Source: Holothuria scabra | Lineage: Eukaryota > Echinodermata > Holothuroidea > Aspidochirotida > Holothuriidae | Reading direction: 5' to 3' | Length of the DNA: 64,000 nucleotides | NCBI GenBank assembly: GCA_037179385.1 | Contig: CM074189.1 | Location: forward strand, 21,897,020-21,961,019 | In this document: piece by piece, positions 1 through 12,650 of the stretch | How positions within the stretch are numbered: position 1 is the stretch's first letter | Layout: each line of letters begins with the position of its first letter | Notes under the pieces: generated by a model | Told to the model about the DNA's origin: nothing | What the model saw: the letters and a program-made list of their open reading frames with translations, nothing else | Database searches by the model: none | Position numbers and translations under genes: made by a program

Positions 1-960
1 TGCCCTTGTACCTATTTAAATTACTGTTATAAAATTTAACTTTTTTGTCCTGTTGCATAAAATTTATTCACGCCATTTTATCTGTGTAAAAGCAGTAGGC
101 TGGTCAGGAAGAAAAGTACTTCAGCACTCGATTCTATGCTTGAAAAGTATCTGAACAAGCAATTCGTTTTTCAGAAGTCAGTTTATCATACCAAACGAAA
201 TCAGGCCGATCATTTCATTGGCTACTCGCTCATGTTCGAACTTCTTGGGATGTCCAGATGAAATAAATAACTGCAAATTCATTATCTAATTTTCATTAAC
301 TTTCGTTGAGTTTCATTCTATAAGAAAATCTTCAATGAACATAAAAGTAAAATCTTGTTCATGTCTTCTTCGCGGTCCATTTTTGGGATAATCCTCAAGT
401 TTATGAAACCTTTTGCATCTTTTTCGATTGCAGCAACAAGCAACAATTTCTCTTGTTTACCTCATCACGGATAATTGGTTACTTTTTATTGTGAGGAATG
501 AAATTGGACGAATGAAAAGGGGTATATGATCCGTAGACATCCAAGCTTGGTAATCGTATAAAACTGTTTACATAAGTAAATTAAACAAAAATCCCCACCG
601 AAGGAGAGAGAGAATTTTGTATTCATATTTCCATTGTTTCATACACGTCATCGTTGTAATAATCAGTTTTCTGTGGAAAAATCATTTAACGTTTTAAATG
701 CACAACTTCATCTCAATGCGAAACCGATTCTTTGTTGAAGTAAACAAAGGACAATATTGAAAGTTTTGAAATGAGATGGGATTGCATATCGGTCAAACAA
801 TGATTAGACTACTTGGAAAATAAATGCAATCTTTCACGTTTAAGGATTTGATAGTGTTTACTTTCTTCAGTGTAATAACAGGAATTAAACTTATTGCAAC
901 CTGTTACCAGCTATGTGTACAACTTCAACATTTTCTTAACAATCGTTCAGAGAAATATGC

Positions 961-1023
961 CAAACAAACAAACAGACAAACAAATATACAGACAGACAGA
1001 CAGACAAACAAACAAACAAACAA
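961..1023. repeat. ACAAAC/ACAGAC microsatellite
   Basis: A run of ACAAAC, ACAGAC and related 4-6 bp units, slightly degenerate. It makes an artefactual Gln/Thr/Asn-rich frame, which I do not regard as a gene. Confidence 0.85.
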
Positions 1024-2867
1024 ACTTTAAAGCAATGCAACGCCCAGAGTAGTTGTTCTTAACATTTCGATAGCAATGTTGATAAGAAAATGATTAATTT
1101 AGTATTATCAAAAAAAAAAGGTTTCATAGAGTTTATAGGACTCTGTGGTTATTTTTCAAAACAACCTACCTGAATGGTTACAATAAATAGTAAACGTATG
1201 AAACCTCTTCAAACCACTCACCCGTCTCGCACCTGTAAATAATGTTCTGGTCATGAACTTATTTTTGTAGGTCCTCAAGGATGCATTCAGCTGTAAAATA
1301 ACGAAAACTGCAATTTCATATTTCAAGTAAACCATTCAAGAAATAGGGCTGATTACTAGATTACTATAATGTGGGGGGGGGGGGGGAAGTCATTACCCTG
1401 TAAACTGTATGATGGAAGACTGATGTGCTCCTGACATGTAAATGATAGTCCTTAAATAAATTAAAAAAAAAACTTACACCTGACATAGGCTCATAGGACT
1501 GGTCATCTGGTGAGTAAGTTGCCTATAAGAAAGAGAGTATTTAAGCTGAGGCGTTGTGTGAATAAGATGAGCTAGGAATTTTAATTGGCAATATATTTCC
1601 TTTTCATGCTGTTTTGTACTCAAAATTTGTTCAGATTTCTTTTAAACATTTTGGACATGAAGAATGAGATAATGATTTGCATAATTTAGCTTATTGTGAA
1701 ATATGGATAATTCATGCTTTTCAAACAATGGTGGATACCAATACAATTCCTTGCAGACTATACCTAATACAGACAAGACAAGTAAGTAAGAGAAATAGCC
1801 TTGGAGATGATGACTGTTTTAGCAACTTGATATTAAGTCAAAGGCATTTGAAGGAACCCAAGCAAGACTTACTTATATTTAGTATCATTCAAGCAGATTT
1901 TTGCAAAACTATTTACGGATGTTAATTTATGCATGATATCATGGGTTCCGAAATAACGCATCTCACGAAGCGAAAATGTTACTCCTTCCATACAGAAAGG
2001 GCCTACGTACCTCCTCCTGTAATAATCATACAGCTCGCAGTACATTTCCATATTCATGTGTTCTCAACATTAATTACAAATAATATAAAACGACCGTGGA
2101 TGTTCTACATCGCAATTGTTTCTAAGATACCACGTTGGAACCATTGTATTAACTCTTTTTTGATGTCCATCGCAATAATCTGTTGTGTTTAGGAAATGTC
2201 CAATCAGCTGATGCGCATTGCTTAGCAATGAAGCTCTTGGCTGACTGTTGCCTCTGTATTGAATCGATTGTGTTTTTGGTAGAGTACTGTAGAAGTTGGC
2301 CCTATCGCTAGTGAGCGGTTTTCTTGTTACAAAATGCACATTAACTTTGCCGAATTGTGATTAAGTAACATGAGATGGACAAGTTATTCCAAGTTTACAA
2401 GCTGTGATTAATATGAAATAGTCTCTTGTAATCCTCTTCTTTCTCCCATCAGCGAGCAGGAAGATTGTTTGCTTCCGGTAGCGGAACAATTGATTCCCTC
2501 ATATTTGCTTACACGTGGGTGACTACCAGCTGCATTTGGTAAATGATGCTAATCCGGGGTCCCCGGGTAGGTGCTTGACAGAGTTCTAAAGCAACTGTCT
2601 TCCTAATGATTGAAATCTACAACGGTGAATTGCGTCTTAAGAAGTAGGTGATGCAAAATGAACAGATTATGTTGTCAACATAACTTCCTTTGTTAATGAT
2701 TTTGACACATACAAATCGAATATCCAACAGCTTTCCAAAACAAAACTTACCCTTTTCATTCGGCAACTTTTGAATTTAGTCTAAAACAGGCCTTTTCAAC
2801 TAGTTTGGTTGAAGTGCCACTTCGTGGTCTCGAGTGGGATTCAAGCGGATGACTATTCTAAATTGTC

Positions 2868-2940
2868 CTTGAACAGGTCCGTGTACTACGCTGAACGGTA
2901 GGACCTACTCCGTACACAGTGTGGAGTAAAACGAAGTGGA
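2868..2940. repeat. Short imperfect inverted repeat
   Basis: GTCCTTGAACAGG near 2869 is matched by its exact reverse complement CCTGTTCAAGGAC ending near 2968, with further partial pairing (GTACTACG-like against CTACGTCC-like) inside. The stem is about 13 perfect bases plus imperfect extension. It may be a small MITE or foldback remnant; no target duplication is clear. Confidence 0.45.
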
Positions 2941-3954
2941 CGTAGCATAGAGTCCTGTTCAAGGACTACCTCTAAGCGGAGCACCACCATGAGTTGGCGT
3001 GGAGCGTACAGAAAATGAGATGGTCCATGAGGGGGAACGTCACCAATTCTCCTCTTTCCTTTTCTTCGTCGGTGGAGCTACAGATGCCATGATGCCACAC
3101 TTGACCACATGAACACTTTCTATAAGAACCTACTCTTTCTACTGCTATTGATAGGCCTATGTCAACCAAAACAGGCCGATTAATTGTTACACAACGCACA
3201 CAGTTCGCGGGAAACACAGCGTGATTTCGTAGTTAGCTGGATTGGCATGGTCCCAAAACAGAGTTCGCAACATTGGACAACATGTACAGACCTAATACGA
3301 TTATAATTACATCCAATCTGCTTTTAATTTCCCTATCGGCCTATCTTAACTATACATTCTTTAAAAGTTTCACTAGCCGAAAACTACACTCGAGCGCAAA
3401 TATAGATTTCACAACAAACTATGTCCATTGTAATTTTTGTGGATACACAGAAGTACCCAGTGGCGTAGCCAATGGGGGGGGGGGGGGTCAGGGGGGGCAA
3501 GTTGCCCTCTTTAAAATATTTTGGGAAAATTTGTCGAATTTTGGGAAATTTCAAGTTGACGAAATATTACTTCCTTTACCTATTTATTTAAAATTTTCTC
3601 AGTGAAAGTAATCGTGAAACATTTCTCATGCATGAATCGTATTTTTACGGAACATATTTCCCAGATCTCATCTGTGTCACTGCACCATGAAGCACGCTTG
3701 ACTGGTTTCCAATTTTTCTTTTTTATATATAATGTGAACAAATTGTCTCCTTAAAATTTTTCAGGATAAGAAAAATATGGCACTCTGAGTTTGCAGTAAT
3801 GAGGCACAGAGATTGTCATTTCCTGCAATCTTAGGGGTGTTTTTAGCAAAATTTCTCCTGGCGGGACGCTCAGCCCGAACCGATGGTCGTGCGCTCCGCG
3901 CATCACTCTCACCCGTCACTTAAGTTGGCAACGCCCTGGCTTAGATTAGGCTGG

Positions 3955-4000
3955 CCGAGGTTTAACAGCCCAGTTTCGAACCTATATTGATTGACAGCGC
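3955..4000 (-). repeat. SINE tail fragment (inverted)
   Basis: TTTAACAGCCCAGTTTCGAA resembles the reverse complement of the conserved tail of the tRNA-derived SINE at 56144-56387 (TTGAACCAATAGGTTGGA then CTGGGCCGTAAA). Only about 45 bp is recognisable. It lies inside the hAT-like element. Confidence 0.45.
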
Positions 4001-5003
4001 CCGGGTTAAGTTTGAGCATTTAAAGGCCTCTCATCCTACAAGCCAACGGGCAGGTTACAGACTGATCTTACTCTGTGTTTATCCATGGATGGAGCTAAAA
4101 CAATAGCTTACCGTTTTCTATATATGCGGGATTACGGGGGGGGGGAGTGAGGACTCGTGGGGCACTTGCCCCTCCCCCACTTTTTTCCAGAATTTAGTTT
4201 TTTACGTCTTAGCCCGTTTGCTTTTGCTACAGAAAAACAAACTGGAACTGACAGAGCTTCGCGAGTGATAATTAATTAAGTTGTATAATGTTTAAACAGG
4301 TCATATACTGCATTGAAAACTAAATAAAAACAATATTCTTCCAATAAATGTCTCAACGCTGTTTTGTTTTTCGACACGCTGCGCGTGCACCCGTTTTAAA
4401 TATTTCAGGATTCGGGGTTACTTCTTGAAGAACACCTCTTCCATTGTCCCTGAAACTTATCACCAGTGCCCAGGCCGTACACAGCTGAAGCTGTAGCGTA
4501 ACTAGTGAAAGGGGAGGCAGGGAGGCGGTCGTCTTCTGGTCCCCTTCTGTGACCAAGTGCCTCCAAGCTTCCTGAAAGACGGTGATCTTATACGACCCTG
4601 ATCTGGGGCTCCATTCTTTTCCAGTTGAAGTGAAAAGGGGCCCACCCTTTCTCTAATTTCCATTAATTTTTTATGAGGTGTCTCAACAGTCCATTTTCGA
4701 CGTGTTCTACACGTCCCATTACAGATAAAGACTATAAAAATCTCATGAAAAGGACTCTATAGGAAACCAACGGTACGTTGTTCCTTACTACAAATATTCT
4801 CAGAGGTCACACTTATTCAGCTGTAGTGAAAAGAGACGACTCTTTGTCTTATTTAATTTCAATTTCACTAAAAAATGAAGTAAAAATTCATTTTTCCGGC
4901 GCGCTCCGCGCGCCCCGGTTACAGGTGACGGCTCTGTAAAGGTTACCTGAAATAGCTATGTAGGAAACCAGAGTATATTTGTGCTTCAGTGAGAATGTCT
5001 TAA

Positions 5004-5254
5004 CCCTTTACCGTTGTTTGGGTCCTTTTGGACCCATGCGGAGAGCTCGGCTGTCACCCATTTTTACTGTCTCACGCGGAGCTCGAAACTGCGAGTAGCT
5101 ACCCGAAAATTCGGCCAAAGCAACGAGAGAGACAATAGTTTAAAGTCACAGGGTCAATGGCCTACGGAAGCTGATGCGGGGCGTGCTACGTCCGCTTTTC
5201 CGCCCACTCCCGAGGCTCGCAAATATGCCCCGATCGGAGCACAACGGTAAAGGG
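5004..5254. mobile_element. piggyBac-type MITE, 251 bp, TTAA target sites
   Basis: The ends are CCCTTTACCGTTGT and its exact reverse complement ACAACGGTAAAGGG. TTAA lies immediately outside both ends (5000-5003 and 5255-5258). Duplicated TTAA with CCCT-starting ends is diagnostic of the piggyBac superfamily. An inner hairpin GGGTCC-TTTT-GGACCC sits near the left end. It has no coding capacity. It is inserted inside the hAT-like element at 3458-6234 and so is younger than it. Confidence 0.85.
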
Positions 5255-6242
5255 TTAAGGGGGCGACCGTTATTCAGCTAAAGTTAAAAGTGGCCTATCC
5301 TTCCCCTAATTTTCATTCAGTTTCATTACTGAGATGCCTCAAACGTTAAATTTTTCGTGGCCCTCCGCGCGCCCCATCATAGACAAGGGTTGAATTCACA
5401 TCACAAGGAAAGCCCCCTAGCTATAGTTCTGAAAGGGCGATCTGGGGCACCAAGGAGGGAGCCCCCCCAAGAACCTCCATTTTAAGTAATCCATTCTCCC
5501 TCCCCGCACTCTCTGCATTATCGATTCCGGCCGACTTTATCATGCGGAGTAAGGATATAATTGAAAAAAAGTCAAATTGTGATATTTGTGGTCTCTTAAG
5601 TGCCCATCTCATGTAATTTAAAGTTGAAGATAAAATGCATCATTTAAATGCCTACAATTTCGTAAATACCCAGGAGCTTCCGGGAGCCTCGCCCCCTTCG
5701 ACCCCCACCGGGCCTTTGCACCTGGACCCCACCAGGGGCCCTAAGGCGGGCCCCACGCCGTTAGGGGGAGCGCTTCGCGCTCTCGCGGCTCCTTCGGCGC
5801 CGTTTGGTAGTCTGTCCAATGTTGCCGCCCCCCACTTTTAGAGATCAAATCCCGCCCTGGGTGTCTAGATATAATAACCCTGCAAACCTGGACAAACGTA
5901 TGATGTTTACCTTATTTTTAAAGGCCTGTTTCGGAAAATTAATCTATTCAATCTGTTCTGAAAATTAATCTAATTTATCACTGGGGATGGGCGTGACAAC
6001 GGGCCCATGATGACATTGTCTTTATCCTATGTATAAAGTAGTCATGTTTAGAATCTTGTAGCTTAGGTCATGTATTAACTTAGGTAACATGACATGACGT
6101 TTTGATAATCTTGTTGTTATCATAAATTTACGTATTTTGTATGCACCTTGACCTTGAAAATAAACTGAAACTGAAACTGAAAAATTTGGGGGAAATTTTT
6201 GCCCCACGTGGAAAATATCCTAGCTACGCCACTGGAAATACC

Positions 6243-7694
6243 CCTTTGTTACAGTGTTACAGTCTATGTCCAAAAGCTATTAACAGCAAACTGTCACCAA
6301 TGTTTTCATTTGATGCTGTACTGACGTCGGTATATTTCGGAGCTAATGGACACGATTTCAAGACATGGCCCTCGGCCACGCAAGAGGTATAAGGCCCAGG
6401 AATGTTGTGCATTGTGAAGTTCTAATTTGAATGCAAGAATTAATTTATTTTATTTTCCGTATGCAGTAGCTAAACTGGTAAAGGCTTCGTGTATCCAGCA
6501 ATTTTTGTATGTCCATTTTTAAAATGAAAATATATTTTCACTGTGTGTCCTTATTTCTGTTAATAATTTTTTTTCGTGGCAGGGCGCCGCGCGCCAACTG
6601 GACCATCTCGAAGGGCCACGAATGGCGCATGCGCCGCCAGTTGGGAAGACCTGGTTTAAAATGGGGGCTATTCATTTCTCTCTACATTGAAGTTCCATTA
6701 TTAAAGTAAAATTCAAACTTCAATGTTGAGAAACAAAACGTTAGGGAGGAAACTTTTTAAGAGCAAGAGCGATCTTCCCAAACTTACTTTGAAACAACGT
6801 CTAAACTTCACAATTTACTTCTTACTTGTCTTCAAAGAATCTTTCACACTGTTTTAGGACTTAAATATTGCATATTCAAGGTAAAACAAGCACTTCCTCC
6901 TAGTTAATTTCCCATTTGGGTTGTGAAAATGTTGCTATATGATTCTGAAAACCAATCAAGATAAAATACAGTCTACTAAACTTATTAAAGTTGATATGAC
7001 TGCACGTCCCCTTTTTCCATTTGCCATCTGAAACGTTTGAAGTAGAACAGGATTTTAACAGAATGACTATCTATGCGGAGTGCCACATTCTTTGGTGCTG
7101 AACGAACAAAAGAATCGAAGGTCGACGGAAACCGCACTTTCCGAGTGTTCTAAGCTGCACTTGCATTAGGTAAATCAAAAATATGTCCAGAACTCAATTA
7201 GAAATCTCCCCGCAGTGTTAACCTCTAGTGGAACACCTGGCAAATATATGTAGAAATTTAGCACTCCATTAATTTTAATCGAGGTGGGGGGGGGGGGGGT
7301 AGGGTCACCTCCTCCTCTATCCCCCCCAGCAGAAGAGCAGTTACTTTTAGTTTTTATTCAAGATGTAGCTGATGTTGTCACCATGTTATTCCTCCAAGCT
7401 GCATGGTTTGAACTTATATTGACTTATTTGAAACATGTGAATACTTTTTCAGAGTATTAAATGTGGTTAGTCAAGGTTTCTTTTTTTAGTTTATGTATCA
7501 ATCATATCATTAGGACTAACTTAGACTAATATTATGTTCTAATATTATTTTTCTGAAGTTGTAAGCACTTGAAGGAAGCAATAATTTGAATTAAAAATGA
7601 CAGCAGGAAGCAATAATTTTTCTCGTTTCCTATATGAAGTGGGTACAATGTACAGTACCCTCACCTTTAATGAAATAAAGTAACAATGTTTCAC
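6243..7694. other. Intergenic, no gene recognised
   Basis: Short frames only. It contains a GC-rich patch near 6580-6655 with partial inverted CGCCAACTGG/CCAGTTGG arms, related to the CGCGCCAAC motif found in other repeats here, and a poly-G tract near 7286-7300. Confidence 0.45.
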
Positions 7695-7840
7695 CTGTAA
7701 AGGTCCACTTTTTAAGTCAGCTTTTTTCGAACAGCATCCTGATGATTTAATATTTCTTTTCCAAATGCAACAAACGATGCAACATCCCACAAAAAGCAAG
7801 AAAATGCAGGTCCCAGCAACGGGAAATAATGGAAAGTGCT
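7695..7840 (-). CDS. Candidate exon with a single membrane-spanning segment
   Basis: On the minus strand, a pyrimidine-rich acceptor (TTTTTTACAG) opens a 146-bp frame that ends at a CAG/GTGAAA donor. It encodes a hydrophobic stretch, FPVAGTCIFLLFVGCCIVCC, followed at once by IWKRNIK and a Cys/Lys-rich tail. This is the stop-transfer pattern of a type I membrane protein. The exon begins with AG, which completes a codon with the single G left by the candidate exon at 8183-8233. I recognise no family. It could be part of a surface receptor whose ectodomain exons lie at higher coordinates. A chance hydrophobic frame is the alternative. Confidence 0.4.
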
Positions 7841-8182
7841 CTGTAAAAAAGATTTTAAAGAACATGTGACAAAGCTTCTGTACAGAACTAGAAATAAGAC
7901 AGTACTGAGTAATTCTGAGCTAAGATGCAGATAGTGCCTCCAAAAGCATTAACTTGTTTTCAACCCAAGTTTTTCAACCAAAGGTCTAATTTTTAGAGTC
8001 TCAAAATAGCCACATTAAAAATAATAAGAAAAACAAAACTGCCGGCGAATGTCCCCTTAGACCCCATGTCCCCGCGGTCTTTCCTGCATGCAACTGAAAA
8101 GTGAACTGCTTAAGTTTAAATAAAAATCAAGCTTTAAGTATTCCTCGAAGGCGACAATTTTTGCAGGGCCAAAACTGCTTAC

Positions 8183-8233
8183 CTATCATACTGAAAATTT
8201 TCACGATAATGCTAGGAGGCCTCCTCTCAGATA
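8183..8233 (-). CDS. Weak candidate exon upstream of the membrane exon
   Basis: The minus strand reads SERRPPSIIVKIFSMI and ends at a GTAAGC donor, leaving one base (G) whose phase fits the membrane-segment exon. The acceptor is poor (CTTCAAG without a pyrimidine tract) and the exon is only about 51 bp, so the upstream limit is uncertain. Confidence 0.2.
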
Positions 8234-10711
8234 CTTGAAGTTTTCTTCTTCCATATCTTAATCTTGATCACTCGATTTCCGTTCCTCCTTTATATTGTTT
8301 TAACACATTTCTGCGAATTTGGTTGGAGGTAACCTGAATGGGAAAAATGTTTCAATTAGTAGATACAGATATCCTCCCGTTTAAATGCACGTTTTATCAA
8401 GTATTGAATTGAACGATGGAGCATTGTGAAAAATTAAGAAATATAGCAAAATGTCGCAGATTGGCAAAATAATTTAGCAAGGTCGAAGAATGACACACTA
8501 ACTTAACAAAGTTTTGTCTGGTAAGACGATATAGTTGCCGCTAATGAGTGTATGTAATTATAAGCAAGAAAAGCCAATAAAGATATAAAGCCATCTGATG
8601 AAAAGTTATAATTACATTTACTGATAGTTTAATTGAATTGGTTGCATGTCCTAGTTGCTGTTAATGTGCAACTACCTACAGCCCCACGTTAACACATTCC
8701 ATTTGACAGTAAAATTCTAACATCGAATCTAAAACGCTCTCTACATTTCTAAAGACATATAGCCATACCATATAACTTTATCGTGCAGGAAACTTGAAGA
8801 AAGAACAGTGGAATAACAGAAGAACAATATTGAGGAGCTTTTAGGCAATGGGTATGTACTAGGAGGTTGTATTTTATAAAAGTCGAAATCATATGAAGTA
8901 GACCGTTAGCAACAAAATTAGACCAGTTTTGCCGAGTGCCTTCATTTACATTTCATACTCACGTGCAATTGTTTAAAAGGTTTTAAGCCAAACATACAGA
9001 ACGCTATATAGGAATGTAACTTTGATTTATGTCTTGGAAAGGGGTGCAGCGTATAAAAATGGTGAATGCACTTTTCACAAGTAATTGATTCAGAAATACT
9101 AAATTATTCATTACCTTTTTTACATACTGAATTCTTAACTGATTCCTTAATGTAGATGAAATAGTAACCACAAATATCAGAGTATCTGCCTCATTCAACT
9201 CGTTAGTTGTTTTGTCGCCATTTGTCAATTACCTTTAAAACTAAGCAAATAAGAGGATAATTCAATGTTGTCTTTGTTCTTATGTGTAGTATAATAATGG
9301 CATTCAAAATTGTAAATACAAAGCATCAAAGTTGAGAGCTTTTCAAAATAATGAAAAAGTAATTGAAATACCAGAAAGATGTTTTACTTTCTTTTTGATG
9401 GAATAACACTCGAAATAGTGGCATTATCATGCTCCTTCACCTCCATCAATTGAAAGTTGCTGTTAGCTGTCTTTCCTACTCAAGGTTTCATTGTGTTCTT
9501 GAATGATATATTCAGGAATTGTCATTCAGCAAATTCATCTTACCAATCTTATTTCACTTGCTTTTAAATGAGTGCTTAGTTTATAAAAATATGAGTTATA
9601 ATGAAGTAATACTTCTAAATTTGAGTGTTTATTAAAACTGAATACTTCTTACCAGGGTTGTTGTTTGTCACATACCATTCTCTGCGTGAGTACATCTTAC
9701 CGTCTCAAGGAGGAATTTTAGGCACACTGCATAGGCACCTGGTAAAATCACCCTCCACATTTTAGTAATTGATTGAGAGACCCGGGATATACCAAAGAAC
9801 AGAAAAGGTTTTTTTAACATTTGAAGATACATAGCAGGTTAGCCAAATGTGTCGTCGTAAATATTTAGGCAGTGTGAAGATGACAGATGGTCATGGACGA
9901 CCTTAGCCGAGGACGAGGGAGACATGCCTCCAATATTTTTTTTTTTTTTTTGGGGGGGGTTATCAATGGTATCCCCAATAGTTGAGGCACGAAGAACAAG
10001 TATGTGTTCCTAAACCCCTTTTGCGATTGACGTGACTTGTAATATTTAATTTCGGTGGCGTTTGTTTTCGAACACAGCAGGACATCAAGATAACCGAAAC
10101 GGTCTAGCGTAGTCATAAGAGCCAACCCTTATAACGTATACAGTCAGCAAATCTTTGACATTGAAATTGCAACCAACAGTGTTATGCCTTATCCCCAAAA
10201 TGTGCAGTTTCATAGCCTGAGAGTGACGTCAGGTAGTGGTATCGCCTACTCTAACTCATATATTCTACTTTAAAAATGGATACATATCACAGACAACCTG
10301 TTAGTAGTCGATTATTCTAGTACCAAAACATGATATTTCATCTATGAAGGTTGACTTGTTTTGGCACTGTTTGGAAGATTCTTTTTTCGCACAAAACATT
10401 GCAATTTGCAAAAAATAAGTGTCTCAATGATTAGGCTAGGTAAGAGAACGCGGATTTATCCCCCGATTTCACTTGTTTTGGTTAAGGTTTTACACTTTAC
10501 CCCATTTATAATTTTGAAGGATGCAAAATTCTTAATTTTGGATGATCTTTAAATTTCTTTAAAATTCTGGGTAGCTGTCATTAAACACGTAAAGAGAGTT
10601 CACTTATTACATATAATGGAAGTGCATGCCCCTCAGGAAAATTTTGTGAACAGTTTAATAGGTTTGTATGTGGACAAGTAAGACCTCAAGACAGTTTTGG
10701 GAGGTGGTAGG

Positions 10712-11095
10712 CTAAGTAAGATGGAGTTTTACAATCCAGTTTCCAAACAATTCGTATAAGTCGGGACGATCACGGTCGTTTTTGCATTGGTTATGCTGAG
10801 CACAAAGCACAATTGCACAAAGTTTAGAACCTAACTGATAACTAAACTGGGAAGTTTTTCTTATTTCCTTAATATGAGATAAATATTTTCGGTATCTCTG
10901 AAGCAAGACCTTAAAAATCCCACCCGCACTCTTCCAGACAGTTGCGTTCCTAACACTGTGTCGGAAAACCATAACTGCTGATACAGCTTCTTGTTGCTGG
11001 ATCTTTAACGGAACTGAGGGACCCCCTTGGCGTCCATTTCCTGAGGACTCATTGGCGGATTTTTCAAGGCAAATATATCTCTCGTAAATCGTCAT
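10712..11095 (-). CDS. Unrecognised 127-codon open frame
   Basis: This is the longest minus-strand frame in this part of the window. It encodes a basic, mixed-composition protein with no signal peptide, no membrane segment and no motif I recognise. A CCTCAG acceptor-like site near 11042 could start an exon reading GNGRQGGPSVPLKIQQQE. There is no confident donor. It may be an exon of an unknown gene or a chance frame; length alone does not decide it. Confidence 0.2.
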   Translation of the reverse strand: MTIYERYICLEKSANESSGNGRQGGPSVPLKIQQQEAVSAVMVFRHSVRNATVWKSAGGIFKVLLQRYRKYLSHIKEIRKTSQFSYQLGSKLCAIVLCAQHNQCKNDRDRPDLYELFGNWIVKLHLT

Positions 11096-11690
11096 AATTT
11101 TAAGGGTGAAGGCTTACGGTAGACGAATAACCAATTTTATTCTGTATGTAATAAACTTTTAGGAGAAAGCATTTACAAACATACTCGGTAAAACGCTCGG
11201 TGTTAGTTTCGTGCATCATCACTTGGTATTTCATGTAGAAGCCTCCTTGAGACTACACTCTAAAACAGTGGGATTAAGTGTTCACTAACCGCTGGTCACG
11301 AATGTGACAATATTGGATTAATCTTAAATTAGGTTAATCTTTCCAATAATTAGTCAGGCAAGTAGTGGGCTAGCCAAGGCACCGAACCACATAATTTACA
11401 AAGCTCATTTTGGACAAGCTTTACCCAATTTCAGTATTTTCACATACCTGACCAGTGTTGGTGATTATTTTTTATTTTTAAAGTTTAACGTGCATAACCT
11501 GTTGACTGGGTTTCTTGATTTCGAACTCATCCTTGTAGCAAATTTATTTAAATATTCACATTTGCTCTTTATCACGAAAAAATGTTGCAAGTAGAAACAC
11601 AATAAAAAGCATTTGTATGAAAAACCGAGTCTGCCATTTAGTGTCCTGCTAAAAGTGCATGGGTAAACCCTGATTCTCTTTGACGCAGCT

Positions 11691-11744
11691 AGGGTACATG
11701 GGTACACCATAGGTACACCATGGGTACACCATGGGTACACCATG
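11691..11744. repeat. 11-bp minisatellite
   Basis: About four tandem units of GGTACACCATG/A followed by a degenerate unit. It is too short to have obvious function. Confidence 0.8.
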
Positions 11745-12020
11745 CTATATAGCCAGGTTATTGGAAGACCTGAGATTTGATCCTGGAGAACAGTAGCTAT
11801 CACATGGTGTTACAACTGACAACAAGTACAACCCTTCGCCGGTGCTCCTCGCCTTCCTCATGTCAGAATTATGGTTCCCTTCCTATCGGAAGATGTAACA
11901 AAGTGATACCAGGTACGCACTGAAACTGATCTAAAGAGATGACCTTTTGGATTTGGACTAAAAGTGGCCTGTTCCTGTCGGTTAACTCAGATTTGGAGGC
12001 AATTCTTGCTACTATTCCAG

Positions 12021-12287
12021 GTCAATCCATGTGTCTTTTGCTAATATAAAATACCACGGACATTGCGTTTGTTGCTTTTCTTATCATAAATTGAAAAGTT
12101 ACAATTTAGGAATCGACGTCGTTGTCAATTTCACCTGGCATGAAGTTGACTCACCTTGTTTTTTAGTTGATCCATTTTACCATCTGTTGTGCATTGCAAA
12201 GTACACCAGTAAAAATGTATCTTTCAGTAACAAATGTTGTCCTTCAACTGTTAGCATACAAATGATTCCTACATATTTACCAGCCAG
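12021..12287 (+). CDS. Possible Ig-like ectodomain exon
   Basis: The acceptor ACTATTCCAG and the strong donor CCAG/GTGAGC bound a 267-bp exon that is open throughout and phase-symmetric (one base in, two bases out). The product has six or more cysteines, a Trp in VVNFTWHEV, potential N-glycosylation sites (NFT, NVS) and an F-strand-like FYHLLCIAKYTS. These features suggest an extracellular beta-sandwich, possibly Ig-like. The exon joins in frame to 12651-12957: AG plus G gives an Arg codon. No start or signal peptide was found, so upstream exons are missing from this call. The family is inferred, not recognised with certainty. Confidence 0.4.
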
Positions 12288-12650
12288 GTGAGCCAGGTGT
12301 TTACTGTAGCATTAGAAAAAATGCATCTCCCTGGGCAGAAAATCCGCCTTTGAAAAGGATGACATGGATTTTAATCCGAGGTCGACTAGTATCACCGGTT
12401 TAAACAATGGAAAAATACTGCTGCTGGTGTACCGTAATCCGCAAAAGCATTTGAGGAGGGAAAACAATCTAGAGACCCTCAATTGGGAAAGGGGTCTTGG
12501 GTTCCACTATGTTAAATAAGAAGGTTCCGTTATACATAGCTGGGGCGTTTAACTTAATTAGGTACAAAACTCTACAGCGTGACTCAAGAAGTAAATGATG
12601 AATGCCAGACTCTATATATTGTTTACTACATATAACTTACCGATTTGTAG

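Larger units (their letters stand above)
1..3449. other. Non-coding, no gene recognised
   Basis: AT-rich sequence with only short, stop-interrupted frames. I see no splice-bounded open frame that resembles a known domain. It contains an ACAAAC/ACAGAC microsatellite near 961-1023, a poly-G run near 1371-1386 and a short inverted repeat near 2868-2940 (listed separately). No promoter could be assigned. Confidence 0.5.
3458..6234. mobile_element. hAT-like non-autonomous DNA transposon, 2.78 kb
   Basis: The left end reads CAGTGGCGTAGCC and the right end GCTACGCCACTG, a perfect 12-bp terminal inverted repeat. The flanking 8-mers are GAAGTACC (3450-3457) and GAAATACC (6235-6242), matching at 7 of 8 positions. 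An 8-bp target duplication with CA-starting ends is the signature of the hAT superfamily. The interior has no transposase-length frame, so it is non-autonomous or decayed. It starts with a poly-G tract, contains several GC-rich GCGCTCCGCGCGCC-type patches, a small CTGAAA minisatellite near 6168 and a nested TTAA-flanked MITE. Family assignment rests on ends and target size only. Confidence 0.75.
8234..12020. other. Intergenic or intronic, no firm gene
   Basis: Low-complexity AT-rich DNA. The only long frame is on the minus strand at 10712-11095 and is listed separately. A small 11-bp minisatellite lies at 11691-11744. Confidence 0.4.

Noticed and set aside
961..1023. Gln/Thr-rich peptide frame
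   Set aside because: Produced by the microsatellite; no other coding evidence.
11465..11803. Minus-strand frame with repeated VYPWCTHG-type segments
   Set aside because: The repetition is simply the translated 11-bp minisatellite.
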